From positions 1 to 64,000 of the forward strand of contig CAIYJU010000011.1 of NCBI GenBank assembly GCA_903926565.1: DNA of 64,000 bases, in the 5' to 3' direction. How positions within the stretch are numbered: the stretch's first letter is position 1; each line of letters opens with the position of its first letter. This stretch comes from an uncultured Bacteroidales bacterium (GTDB lineage: Bacteria; Bacteroidota; Bacteroidia; Bacteroidales; FEN-979). Shown here piece by piece: positions 48,083-58,355 of the stretch. The notes below the pieces were generated by a model. That model was not told where the DNA came from and ran no database searches. It saw only the letters and a program-made list of their open reading frames with translations. The position numbers were made by a program, and so were the translations under genes.

Positions 48083-49156
48083 TTAAAAGTTAAATTTAAT
48101 CCCAACACTATGTGTTCCTGAGAACGGATTCGTTGCCCTATAGGAGTAATCTATCGCCAATCCGGTCTCCTTTTCTTTGTTAAATGGCACGGAAACAGTA
48201 AAACCAGCACTGGGACCTGTGAAAACGGTACCCCTGTCGGCAACATTGCTGTTAAACATACCACTCTGATAGGTATAACCAGCTCTTAACTGCAAATAAT
48301 ATTTTAATGCATATTCAACTCCTAAAATAAACTGGTCTTTTGAAAACGAATTTGAATTAAAATTTCCGGCAACCGTAATCCTGTGCATGTCGGCGATATA
48401 AAAATCATACGAAGCACCAATGCGTAACGTTGCTGGCAATTCATAAGTAGCTGACCTTTGTTCTACCGTAAACTGGTCATTGTTGTCACCATGGGTTGGA
48501 ATAATTCCACGGAAAGATAATCCATCTCCGCTGAAATGCATTGGTGCTCCAACATTTTTAAGCGCAATGCCGAATTTGATCTGTTCCTTTTCCCCGGTTA
48601 CGTATTGGATCCCTGCATCAATGGCAAGCGCTGTTGCACTGGCATCAGAAATGGATTCCGTAATCAGTTTAACGGCGATACCTCCATAAATACTATTAGA
48701 GAAGGCTTTGGCATAGCCAAGGTTGATATTCATATAATTAGGCTTAAAAACGCCTGCACCTTCCGGTAATGCCACCGTGGTGACCTGGATTTCCCCGAAA
48801 GTCATAGACATCACGGCAGCAGTGAGAACACCACCGTTTTGCCCTAGTTTCTGACTGATTCCGAAGGCCATCAAATTGACATCAGAGCCCTTTAACCAGT
48901 TGGTATAGGAAAAAATAATGTCAGTTCCTTTGGTAAAACCTGTTCCGGCAATGTTGGTGAATAAGCCCTCGAGCCCATGTGTGCACGAAGTGCCTACTCC
49001 TCCCCACCCGGAACTTCTTGCCCATGGGTTGATCAACAATTCTGCAGCACCTGCCTGACCAGAACGGTCTTTGTTTCCGGCCGTTACCGTATCCATGGGT
49101 AAGAACACCATCCCCATCAGGAATATTGCAACTAAGCAGCTATATATATTTTTCAT
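48083..49156 (-). CDS. PorV/PorQ family type IX secretion outer membrane protein
   Basis: 'AAELLINPWARSSGWGGVGTSCTHGLEGLFTNIAGTGFTKGTDIIFSYTNWLKG' typical of PorV/PorQ; beta-barrel C-terminus 'SVGIKFNF'. Start refined to ATG 49156. Confidence 0.82.
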   Translation of the reverse strand: MKNIYSCLVAIFLMGMVFLPMDTVTAGNKDRSGQAGAAELLINPWARSSGWGGVGTSCTHGLEGLFTNIAGTGFTKGTDIIFSYTNWLKGSDVNLMAFGISQKLGQNGGVLTAAVMSMTFGEIQVTTVALPEGAGVFKPNYMNINLGYAKAFSNSIYGGIAVKLITESISDASATALAIDAGIQYVTGEKEQIKFGIALKNVGAPMHFSGDGLSFRGIIPTHGDNNDQFTVEQRSATYELPATLRIGASYDFYIADMHRITVAGNFNSNSFSKDQFILGVEYALKYYLQLRAGYTYQSGMFNSNVADRGTVFTGPSAGFTVSVPFNKEKETGLAIDYSYRATNPFSGTHSVGIKFNF

Positions 49157-49203
49157 AATCCTGGAATTTTGTTTTGTTATCATGTTGAAAATCGCAAATG
49201 CCA

Positions 49204-52200
49204 TTATAATGAGTTCAAGTCGACAGGACGTAATATCCCGAACCATTTGATCGTACGTTCTCCGAGTCCATCGGCTTTAACATGAATCAGATAGACCCCT
49301 CCCGCAATCGGAATCCCGGCAAAATTTTTGAGGTCCCAATCCACAGAAGTCTTTGCATCAGTATTCAATCCGGCATTTGAGGATTCCCTTGGAACTTTGA
49401 CTTTGGAGAAATTAAGATTGAACTGGCGTATCAGCGTGCCACTCATGTCAAATATGGTAACAACACAGGCATTAGGCAGGTTAACGATTTTAACTCTGTT
49501 ATCAAGCTGATTCCTTTCATAGTCATCGTAGGCAAAATATGGATTTGGTACCACATTGATTTTATCAAGATCAGAAACTGACTTTTCCTGATTATTCTGT
49601 GCGGTTGTTATTGAATTTGTATTGAAAGTGTACATAGGATAATTGTTGTTGACAGTATCCTTGGCACCTGGAGATCCATAAGAATAGTACCGTTGATATG
49701 GTTTGGAAACCCGGATCTTTGTTGTTACAGCATTACTTAACCAAGGCTGACCCTGTACCGCAAGTGGAACGTTCACATACATGGCAGTTGAAAATGCCAG
49801 ATGTTTATATGTTGCACTTTTCTTCATTTGGGTCATGAGAACATAACCGCCGTCATAGGCAGGAAACTCTACTTTAATATCTTTAACATAAGAGTGACCA
49901 AAGACGTATACATAATGTTGCCCTCCGAACACAGGGGTCCCGGCTTCATTGTAAGTACGGCTGGAAGGGTTCCACAACATATCCCGACCATTGTCCTCCA
50001 CGAGCCATGAATTCTCTCCAAACATGATGTTCAGCCTTTCGCCTGTTTCAATATTAATTGCATAACCGGGAAACCAACCCATCCCCGTGGCACTGATATA
50101 ATTCGAGTTGTACATAGGATCAGGAGAGGAGACCGCGCTGTCGCCGTCAACATTGACAGAAGCTGCTAAACGGGGCTCATATAAACGTGCTCCGCCTTGT
50201 GCAAGTTTATAATCTATGCCCATTTCAAGAACAGGACATCTTGTCCATAACTTCTTATCAGGGGTAATGACGATATCTACGCTGGAAATATTATACAGCT
50301 TTGTGTTGTCTTTTGATTTCTTTGAAAATGCAGGGCCAACGGTAGTTTGACCGGCAGTCGGGATGATGCTGATTTTATCATCAATAAATGCACGGGTAGC
50401 AGACAAAATATAGGGGGCCCATACACCAGTTTGAATTTTCTGGAAATTCTTATTAGGGTCAACCGGTTTATTCACAGATAAATCCCAGTCATAATATGCA
50501 GCTTCAGAACCCTTATAAGTTCCTGATCGTATCCAGTTTTCGGGGGAATCCGGAAGGTCACTGTCCTGAACGCCGGTAAGCCACCTTTTTGTACTATCGG
50601 CGAAAATCGGAGGAGACGCATATAACAAACCATTGGTCGGTGTCAGGTTACTGAGAATGGAGTCGCCGGGATTTGGCACCTGATAAATGGTCAATGCAAT
50701 ACCTAGATCCAGGAAACACTGTTCATACTGATAAATGGTTGTTGTATCAGATCTGTAAGATTTGCCGGTCGTATTATTTGTCAATGTCCATTTTCCAAAC
50801 TGGATACGATCTTTAACCGTAAAAGGATTGTTTGTTAATACAGTATACATGGAATCAAATCTCACAGTATAATCCCCTTTTACCACATTCAAAGGATCGA
50901 TAACCTTAACCTGTAGTGGTCCTTTGCCAATCTGATAAGTAGGTTTATAGGCGATTGGATAATCTGAGTCTCCAAATTTGGTAACAGAACTGTCTAACAG
51001 TGGTTTTAACATAATTTCGCTGATCGTTTCTTCAGAAAAATCAAGGATCATTCCTCCGTTCCCCTGACCCTGGATTCTTGTTATTACAGGACCCTGACCA
51101 TAAGTTGAATTTGTCACAACTCCAAGCGGGATATGAGGTATTGCAGTATATGCCCGGATATTGTTACGTCCACGCAGGTAAGGTTTTTTCTGACCATCCC
51201 GGTAAGTAGGGTCATCCTGAATATACTTTTTATACTGATTAAATCCGTAGGCCACAACCGTGTAGTAGTATTGTTTGTGATTGATAAGCCGGTCGTCACC
51301 AGTTGCAAACAAATCTTTGGTGAACACAAAGGAATGATTAATCCCTTTATTCTCGCCAGTAGTCATAACCTGTCCAACATTCCCTCCAAGGGTCTGATCA
51401 AAGGTCCAGTTAACTAATTTGGAAACACTGTTTTGTACATCACATTCAGCAACCAGACGAGCTTTACTCAGGTCATCAAGGTCTGCAGCGGATACACTGG
51501 CATCTTTCAGCTGGTATATCTGATAACCTTCAAAAACATATAATGAGTCCTTATTCTTTATGGTTGGATCAACTTCCTTGTATTTTTCATTAAAATTATT
51601 TCCCAAATCGTTAATCTTGCGGTTCGACAGGTACAAAATCAGTGAATTCGGCAACTCCTCGATCGTCAGATCAGGTGCATTCGGTCCGTTTAATACGGCA
51701 AAACAGTTGTCGAATAAACTTTGTGCTTTATCATCAGCCTGTTTCAATAAAATGACTGACTCCTCCGGTGTTCCGGAAACAGTGCGTGCCCAGGGGATAC
51801 CAACCGTAATATAGTTACATGCACCCGGCAACAAAGTAAAAGGTCCGGCCGACTGCATAAAACGACGGTCATAAGGATTGTTACCTGCAGTAACTTCTGT
51901 CCACTTCTTTGGACCGTTGGGTGGTTGGCCACCAGTTCCCCAATTACATTCATCAGATTCGTCAGGAAACATAAAATCACACTCAGGCCCATATCCTCCC
52001 CCGGGGTTCACATGCGCATTTCCCCCATAGATCATCGGTTGATTGTCTTTCCAGATACCTTTCAGGAAAAGATAATATTCCGGTGCCTTACCAGGGTCGG
52101 TCATATAATCTCCACTTGTACCACCTGTGTTGTCATGATAGACAAAACGGCGCATTCCAAATCGTTCATTGTCCACCACACCATCTCCAAAATTCACTCC

Positions 52201-53538
52201 GTTGATGGCTTCAGCTCGGACCAGAAAATCGGCTGAATCTTTTCCACCAATGCCATATTTCATGTTCTTTTTTATCTGCCCGTCTTCATCCACAATATCA
52301 CATGGTCTGGGATAGGAAGCAAAAGAGGGACCCTTTAAAGAATTTCCCTTAAAGGAAGGGTTATCATAATTGTCCGGATCCATATAAGGACCCTGAAAAA
52401 AGTCAACACCAATCGCTGGTGGATGTGCTCCGTAATTAAATATCTTTCCGGTTCCGTCAATTGCCTTTCCATTGTAGCAGTAACCTAGTCCCCTGTTAAC
52501 ATCACAACCGACGTAATCGTCATCAGAGGCACCCAGATCCGGGTCAACCCACTGGCTGAAATAGGTCTGGGTTAATGTATAGGTTGAACGATTGATCAGC
52601 TCATAAGAATAAAAAGTCATATTGTTGATGTCGTCGTTGGTGGCAAAGGCAAAATACTGGGCACGAATTTCCATTCCCAGCGGTTCACCGGTAGTTTCAG
52701 AATGGTAACTGCCTTTATCGTTATAAACACTCCACAGCGTCTGGTCTCCTTTTAAAACCTGGTCTACCAGAATTCCCATGGTATCAGTTTCAATGCCGTT
52801 GATTTGCCCGCCATTTTTAATTTTTGCACGAGCGAGGCGTTCACCTGGTTTCATCATAGACGGACAAAGCCTGTTGGATAAATCATAGTATGGATAGTCC
52901 CCTGATTTGGGATCATAGTTTCCATCTCCGTCTGCATCAAAGAAGGGTGCCAGGTAATATGCCTGACCTTTTGATTTGTTTCCATGTGCAGGCCACTCCA
53001 TGATTGATTTAGGAATAGAATAATTCGGGTATTCTGCCTGATTTTCCCACCATGCCAGAAATTCCTGAACTTCAGCACGGGTAATGGGGAACAATTTGTC
53101 ATATTCGGCACAAGTTTCAGAGCTGACAGCTGCGGTTCCGTCGATAGTCAGAGGCCCGGGCCAGAAATCATTTTTTGTGTGGGCAGTTCCACTTGTTCCC
53201 TGGCCATAGCGATATGCAGCCAGTTTCAAATTGTTGTTGACATCAATACCCCCGATCCAAAGGGAGAAGGAGAACATGGAGGTCTTCTTGGATCCTTTGG
53301 GAATCTCATACTCGGCATTTTCAAGAAACCAGCCATTACCATAAGAATAGCAAAGGGTTCTGACATTATTGATATCAAGATATTTATAGCTTGATCCGGA
53401 AGCACATCCGGCAGCTGTTTCCTTCAGGTTGTTGGTGCTTTTTGTGCCACCCACCATGTGGAGCTCTTCTGCAAGAGTCACATTTGAGAACACCATCAAA
53501 CAGAGTGCAATCAGCAAAAAGCGAAAGATATTTTTCAT
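49204..53538 (-). CDS. Very large secreted/surface protein with T9SS-like C-terminal domain
   Basis: 1,445 aa from MKNIFRF (ATG 53538); signal peptide; C-terminal 'VVPNPYFAYDDYERNQLDNRVKIVNLPNACVVTIFDMSGTLIRQFNLN...GVYLIHVKADGLGERTIKWFGILRPVDLNSL'. Confidence 0.82.
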   Translation of the reverse strand: MKNIFRFLLIALCLMVFSNVTLAEELHMVGGTKSTNNLKETAAGCASGSSYKYLDINNVRTLCYSYGNGWFLENAEYEIPKGSKKTSMFSFSLWIGGIDVNNNLKLAAYRYGQGTSGTAHTKNDFWPGPLTIDGTAAVSSETCAEYDKLFPITRAEVQEFLAWWENQAEYPNYSIPKSIMEWPAHGNKSKGQAYYLAPFFDADGDGNYDPKSGDYPYYDLSNRLCPSMMKPGERLARAKIKNGGQINGIETDTMGILVDQVLKGDQTLWSVYNDKGSYHSETTGEPLGMEIRAQYFAFATNDDINNMTFYSYELINRSTYTLTQTYFSQWVDPDLGASDDDYVGCDVNRGLGYCYNGKAIDGTGKIFNYGAHPPAIGVDFFQGPYMDPDNYDNPSFKGNSLKGPSFASYPRPCDIVDEDGQIKKNMKYGIGGKDSADFLVRAEAINGVNFGDGVVDNERFGMRRFVYHDNTGGTSGDYMTDPGKAPEYYLFLKGIWKDNQPMIYGGNAHVNPGGGYGPECDFMFPDESDECNWGTGGQPPNGPKKWTEVTAGNNPYDRRFMQSAGPFTLLPGACNYITVGIPWARTVSGTPEESVILLKQADDKAQSLFDNCFAVLNGPNAPDLTIEELPNSLILYLSNRKINDLGNNFNEKYKEVDPTIKNKDSLYVFEGYQIYQLKDASVSAADLDDLSKARLVAECDVQNSVSKLVNWTFDQTLGGNVGQVMTTGENKGINHSFVFTKDLFATGDDRLINHKQYYYTVVAYGFNQYKKYIQDDPTYRDGQKKPYLRGRNNIRAYTAIPHIPLGVVTNSTYGQGPVITRIQGQGNGGMILDFSEETISEIMLKPLLDSSVTKFGDSDYPIAYKPTYQIGKGPLQVKVIDPLNVVKGDYTVRFDSMYTVLTNNPFTVKDRIQFGKWTLTNNTTGKSYRSDTTTIYQYEQCFLDLGIALTIYQVPNPGDSILSNLTPTNGLLYASPPIFADSTKRWLTGVQDSDLPDSPENWIRSGTYKGSEAAYYDWDLSVNKPVDPNKNFQKIQTGVWAPYILSATRAFIDDKISIIPTAGQTTVGPAFSKKSKDNTKLYNISSVDIVITPDKKLWTRCPVLEMGIDYKLAQGGARLYEPRLAASVNVDGDSAVSSPDPMYNSNYISATGMGWFPGYAINIETGERLNIMFGENSWLVEDNGRDMLWNPSSRTYNEAGTPVFGGQHYVYVFGHSYVKDIKVEFPAYDGGYVLMTQMKKSATYKHLAFSTAMYVNVPLAVQGQPWLSNAVTTKIRVSKPYQRYYSYGSPGAKDTVNNNYPMYTFNTNSITTAQNNQEKSVSDLDKINVVPNPYFAYDDYERNQLDNRVKIVNLPNACVVTIFDMSGTLIRQFNLNFSKVKVPRESSNAGLNTDAKTSVDWDLKNFAGIPIAGGVYLIHVKADGLGERTIKWFGILRPVDLNSL

Positions 53539-53594
53539 AGTTGCATTATTTATAAACATATCGGAACTTCTACTAATAAATATTGTCAAACATC

Positions 53595-56500
53595 TTAGAA
53601 ATTGAACATCAGACCTAATCTGATGGTCCTGGGCGAACTATAGCGATACGGGTTATTCATCTGGATTGCGTACAAATCGCGATACGACTGTGGATCAACC
53701 TGTTGATTTATCGCATTTTGCCATTCCGGCGCAGTAAGAAAACCGTCGTCAGATGCACTTCCGGTACCCGGGTAAACAGCGGTAACATTCTGCGTATTTA
53801 ACAAATTGGCGAATTCAATATAAACATTGATGGTACCATCTTTCTTTTTGTTGAGCGCAAAATTAAAATCTTTGTCAAACCGGGCGCTGATGAGAAATTG
53901 CCAGGGCAGACGAGCTCCGTTGATGCTCCCCTTGATTGGCCCCATGGCTCCGTAAGGAAGAATTTTACTTGTCTGGGTATAAGGGGTTCCGGAACCACCG
54001 GTGAGGGTAAGGTTCGCGCCAAGGTTCGACAGAAACTGCACGGGAGCTTTACCGCTTTTCGTACGGTTGATTACCGGACCGTTATAATCTTTTCCACTGC
54101 CCCAACGATAGTCAAAGCTGATGTTGAACTGGTGACGACGGTCAAAATTCAGTGGGTTCAGGGTACGAAGGTTTGGCTGATCAGAACGAATAATGGAACT
54201 TGCAGCATCAGGATCAGAACCAGTTCCGTCAGCAAATTGCAAAGTATAGTTAAAACGCAGTCTTGCATTACCCGAGCGACGGAGGTCATAGGTGAGGGTC
54301 AATCCTTTGACAGTTCCAAAGTCAATATTTGTATAAGAATAATATGTTTTAGGATAGGCACCGGTTAAACGGTACTGCTGGATCTGGTCGCGCATTTCCC
54401 GATAGAACACCGCTAATTTAAGTGAGGATGAATTGTTGATCTTCTGCTGGAATCCCAGCTCATAGTCAATGGTCTTCTCTGGTTTCAGATTCGGATTGTT
54501 AATTGTACCTGATGAACCGGTTACGCCGATATAATAATAACTGATTGGTTGAATCTGGACTTCTGCAGATGACGGACGCTGAGTTAAAATATCATAATGG
54601 GCATAGAACAGCGCATCATCACTAATAGGGAAAGAGAAAGAGATACGAGGCATCCAGTTGGTCTGTGGGTCATAGTCTTTGAAGGCAATGGACCTCGGGG
54701 CAGCACCAATCGTGTCAACAGCCGGATAAAGGAGGTATGGCTGGATTCCGCTTCCTGACGCAAGTAAACGTACCGGATCAGTGATCGGTGTGCCGTCCTT
54801 ATTAAACCAATTGTTTTCGGAACGATAACCGGTAATTTTTGTCGGATCCCTTGAATCATCAACATAAACCACATAGTCACTGCCCACTGTGCTGGGATGA
54901 TCAACAGCAACGCCATTGATTTCTGACACTTCACCAACAGTTTTCGCAGGATAAAATAAGTAAGGATCTTTCAGTACCGGCTGATTTGCATCAAAACGGT
55001 CAACACGAACACCGATGTTAAAAATCAAATCTTTAAATGCAAATTTGTCCTGAATATAACCTGCAATATAAATTGGCTGATAGGGTCCGATGGCCCTGGT
55101 ATAATTACCGCTGGCATCCTGTTGTGAGAAGAAATCATCAAAACTTACGCTGCCGGACATTTTTTTACCGGTATAGTCATATCCATAATATCCAACTATG
55201 GGGGAACCATTATTTAAAACTTCCTCTGCACTGAACATATCCATGGTTAACAATTGACCACCTGCAGATACGGTATGCAGTTGCATGTTATTATCATAAT
55301 AGTTGATTGAATTGTTTGCAAAATCATATGAATACATATCAATCCAGTCACTGCCATCAATGGGAAGTCCAAGTTTCTTGCGAAGGTTAACGTCAAAATT
55401 ACGTTGAAGTGTAGGAACATAATTACGGAAGTAATTAATCGTATCCATAAAAACCCCGTTGCGATAAACGGGCTGCGGGTTATCCAGGTTCAAATCCTGT
55501 AACTGGGCATTTGTCAATCCCTTCATGGCATCCCAAAGCAGCGAACCGCTGTTGGCATAGCCTGAACTTTTCCGCTGCTGGTACTGCAAACCCAGCTGGA
55601 TCTCATGATTGCCAAAGTCGGCGGCAAAGGAAGCATTAACAGCAATCTGATCACTTTGGGATTCGTTGTAGGTATTTGGCCTGTTGCCAACACCTGCAAA
55701 CATATTGTAAGGACCAATTGGTTCCATTCCATTAATCAAACCTTTACCGGAGATGATCTGGTTTACATTCTCATAATGTCCGGTCGGATCATCATAGAAT
55801 CCATAATACTGCTGGGTCCAGTTAGATGATTCAGGATTTAGATCTGAACCTTTATATATTACGATGGTGTCCCTTGTCCCATTCTGTAAATGGCCCCAAA
55901 GTTTCAGCACAGAGTCATAAGCAAGGTTCGGTGTATATGCACGAATGGACTGAGTAGAAAAACTGCCTACATATCCATATTCAAAAAAGTTGTCTTTGTG
56001 GTCTGCATCTTCAGTTTTGGCAAAGCTTCTTGTAAAGTCGGCACCAATGGAATAATAAACATTTTTAACAAAGCTCTTGCTATCGGGTCCTGTCGGGAAA
56101 CGCTGGGTAAACCTCCCGTTTACACGCCATGTGTAGCCATTTGAGTGAGAATTGTTTTGCCAGTTCATCAGGGAATTTGCCAGGCTGAAATTACGGCTGT
56201 CAAACCATTGAAAGGTTCCGCCAAAGGAGAGGTTGATAGTTGGTGCAACCCTGAAATCAAGCTTTCCGGAAATATTGATGTTTGTTCCGGCAGAATTCAG
56301 GGTAGTTTTAGTCTTTTGCATGTCATTATAAGTCAGAAACTCTGAACTGTAAAACACGGTATTATTTTCACCATACAGACGCAACGGGCTGGTTGACAGC
56401 CTGTTTTTAACATCATCAGTTACCCGGTAGTTAGGGAAGGCAGCAGGAGCTCCGTCTTTTTGATAGATAAGGTCACCTGCAACAAAAAAGCCCATGATCG

Positions 56501-57329
56501 GGGTTTTATACCCACGGACAGTATCTTTTTTGGACACCAGAGGCCCGGTAAAGTTCAATCCCAAACGGTTGTAGCCAAACGCGTCAAGATATTGCGAAGT
56601 TTGGAGGTCAACTCCTCCGGAGAAATCCTTGGAAGGGCCTTTTGTAGTAACATTGATGATACCACCGGTTGCATCCCCGTAAGCAGCAGGGGTTCCTCCC
56701 AGGATAACTTCAACCTGCTCAATAGCGCTCTGAGGCAGGGCGTTACCTCCTGTAACACGCATACCGTCAATAAAATAAACAGTACCGGAAGAGCGTTGTC
56801 CACGCATACTGGTAATATTGCCATTGGCATCTGTTGATACACCACCCACTGTGGTAGCAACTGCAGAAGCCGATTTATTGGCCATTTTTGAAATTTCTTC
56901 TGATGTGACCGTACCACCGGATGTGGTCTGGTCCTTTGAAATCAGCGGAACCTTATAATCCACAACTTCAATTTCATTGAGGGTGGTTGTGGAGGCCTCC
57001 AGTTCAAGATTCTGGAAGGTAATTTTATCCGGTGAAACATAAATGCCCCGGTACATAAAGGGTTTATATCCTACAAAGCTGGCCTTCAGATCAACTTTTC
57101 CGGGAGGAATTGGCTTTATTGTGAAGTTTCCATCGAAATCGGAGGTTGACCCCCCTACCTGAACACCTCCAACCTCAATAACAACGTTGGCAAATGAGAT
57201 CGGTTCTTTGGTAGCCTTATCAATGATCTTACCCTTGAGCGTACCCGACCCGGTTTGTGCGAATACCAACATGCTTGTTGCCAGTACAAAACCAATAGTA
57301 AACAGTAAATTTCTTAACATACCATACAA
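53595..57329 (-). CDS. TonB-dependent receptor with N-terminal carboxypeptidase-regulatory-like domain
   Basis: 'GTLKGKIIDKATKEPISFANVVIEVGG', plug domain 'MRGQRSSGTVYFIDGMRVTGGNALPQSAIEQVEVILGGTPAAYGDATGGIINVTTK', C-term 'RTIRLGLMFNF'. Alternative start ATG 57320. Confidence 0.94.
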   Translation of the reverse strand: MYGMLRNLLFTIGFVLATSMLVFAQTGSGTLKGKIIDKATKEPISFANVVIEVGGVQVGGSTSDFDGNFTIKPIPPGKVDLKASFVGYKPFMYRGIYVSPDKITFQNLELEASTTTLNEIEVVDYKVPLISKDQTTSGGTVTSEEISKMANKSASAVATTVGGVSTDANGNITSMRGQRSSGTVYFIDGMRVTGGNALPQSAIEQVEVILGGTPAAYGDATGGIINVTTKGPSKDFSGGVDLQTSQYLDAFGYNRLGLNFTGPLVSKKDTVRGYKTPIMGFFVAGDLIYQKDGAPAAFPNYRVTDDVKNRLSTSPLRLYGENNTVFYSSEFLTYNDMQKTKTTLNSAGTNINISGKLDFRVAPTINLSFGGTFQWFDSRNFSLANSLMNWQNNSHSNGYTWRVNGRFTQRFPTGPDSKSFVKNVYYSIGADFTRSFAKTEDADHKDNFFEYGYVGSFSTQSIRAYTPNLAYDSVLKLWGHLQNGTRDTIVIYKGSDLNPESSNWTQQYYGFYDDPTGHYENVNQIISGKGLINGMEPIGPYNMFAGVGNRPNTYNESQSDQIAVNASFAADFGNHEIQLGLQYQQRKSSGYANSGSLLWDAMKGLTNAQLQDLNLDNPQPVYRNGVFMDTINYFRNYVPTLQRNFDVNLRKKLGLPIDGSDWIDMYSYDFANNSINYYDNNMQLHTVSAGGQLLTMDMFSAEEVLNNGSPIVGYYGYDYTGKKMSGSVSFDDFFSQQDASGNYTRAIGPYQPIYIAGYIQDKFAFKDLIFNIGVRVDRFDANQPVLKDPYLFYPAKTVGEVSEINGVAVDHPSTVGSDYVVYVDDSRDPTKITGYRSENNWFNKDGTPITDPVRLLASGSGIQPYLLYPAVDTIGAAPRSIAFKDYDPQTNWMPRISFSFPISDDALFYAHYDILTQRPSSAEVQIQPISYYYIGVTGSSGTINNPNLKPEKTIDYELGFQQKINNSSSLKLAVFYREMRDQIQQYRLTGAYPKTYYSYTNIDFGTVKGLTLTYDLRRSGNARLRFNYTLQFADGTGSDPDAASSIIRSDQPNLRTLNPLNFDRRHQFNISFDYRWGSGKDYNGPVINRTKSGKAPVQFLSNLGANLTLTGGSGTPYTQTSKILPYGAMGPIKGSINGARLPWQFLISARFDKDFNFALNKKKDGTINVYIEFANLLNTQNVTAVYPGTGSASDDGFLTAPEWQNAINQQVDPQSYRDLYAIQMNNPYRYSSPRTIRLGLMFNF

Positions 57330-57511
57330 TTTTATGTTAGATTATAATTGCGCTTTAAAAGGGCGTAAATGTAATAATTATTTAAAATCAAACTGAAATT
57401 TTTTAATTCGTGATTCAAATATATAACCATTCTAAATTAGTCTGAAGCCAAATATGTAAACAGTTTCAAACGATCTGTCAACCCTGTTTGGGAGGGGTTG
57501 AAACAGAATAT

Positions 57512-57766
57512 TTAATATTTAAGCGGTGTTGCCTTTTTGGCTGCTTTTTTTGTTTTTTTCATACTTGCCCTGGTGGACTTAGACTGCATTTTGTTATGCC
57601 GTTTAACAGCCTGGTCGTAATCCCTCTCAGACTGTTTCTGTTTTTTCTCCCGGTCCTTTTCAATCTTCTTCTGATTTACCTTTGCCTCCTGGGGTTTAAG
57701 AGAAAGCAAAACAGGCATCAATGCAATAATAAAGGAGATCCACAAAATCTTTTTTCCTGACATCAT
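57512..57766 (-). CDS. Small, highly basic (Lys-rich) exported hypothetical protein
   Basis: 84 aa: signal-like N-terminus followed by KKIEKDREKKQKQSERDYDQAVKRHNKMQSKSTRASMKKTKKAAKKA. Confidence 0.6.
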   Translation of the reverse strand: MMSGKKILWISFIIALMPVLLSLKPQEAKVNQKKIEKDREKKQKQSERDYDQAVKRHNKMQSKSTRASMKKTKKAAKKATPLKY

Positions 57767-57856
57767 ATAAAATCAATGCTTTTATAATATATAATGCAAA
57801 TCAAACGTTAAAATTACGAATTTTGCATGATGGAAGATCAAATAAGAATAAAAAAA

Positions 57857-58276
57857 ATGAGATTCTTACTGCTGCTGACCCTGTTCCTCATGGGCACCTT
57901 TTCCTGTAAGAAGGAGGAACAGGCTCCTGAGATTCCTTACGTATATGTGAATTTCACACTCAACCCAAACGGAACACAATACATCAACCTCAATGTTGTG
58001 AATGGCTGGGAAACCGTTACCGGGGGATATAACGGCATCCTCATCTTCCGCAAAGCCATCAGTGAGTTTGCTGCATTTGAAAGAGCGTGTCCTTATGATC
58101 CGACAACAGCAGGTGCACAGGTCAGGGTTGACCTGTCGGGAATTACCTGTACATGTCCGGTGTGCGGTTCAAAGTATATCATGGTGGATGGTACTCCTTA
58201 TGAAGGCCCCTCACACTACCCGCTCAAGCCGTATACCACCTATTATGACGGGGCAATGCTCTATATTTCAAACTGA
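57857..58276 (+). CDS. Rieske-like-fold lipoprotein with altered cluster ligands
   Basis: Lipobox 'LMGTFSC'; 'RACPYDP...CTCPVCGSKYIMVDGTPYEGPSHYPLKPY' resembles Rieske C-x-H ... CPxHGS but with Tyr and Cys at the His positions. Confidence 0.65.
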   Translation: MRFLLLLTLFLMGTFSCKKEEQAPEIPYVYVNFTLNPNGTQYINLNVVNGWETVTGGYNGILIFRKAISEFAAFERACPYDPTTAGAQVRVDLSGITCTCPVCGSKYIMVDGTPYEGPSHYPLKPYTTYYDGAMLYISN

Positions 58277-58295
58277 GGCGTGTGCCGGTAAAAAA

Positions 58296-58333
58296 GTAAA
58301 CGGGTAAACAGGACTCTGTGTGCTCCCGTTTAC
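58296..58333. terminator. Hairpin between convergent genes: GTAAACGGG / CCCGTTTAC
   Basis: Perfect 9-bp stem in the intergenic region of two convergent genes; an alternative stem GGGTAAAC / GTTTACCC is also possible. Confidence 0.6.
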
Positions 58334-58355
58334 CCCTTTAAAGGTTTACTCAATT

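Noticed and set aside
55483-55505. tRNA T-loop-like GGTTCAAATCC
   Set aside because: Inside the TonB receptor CDS with no acceptor/anticodon stem around it; coincidental.
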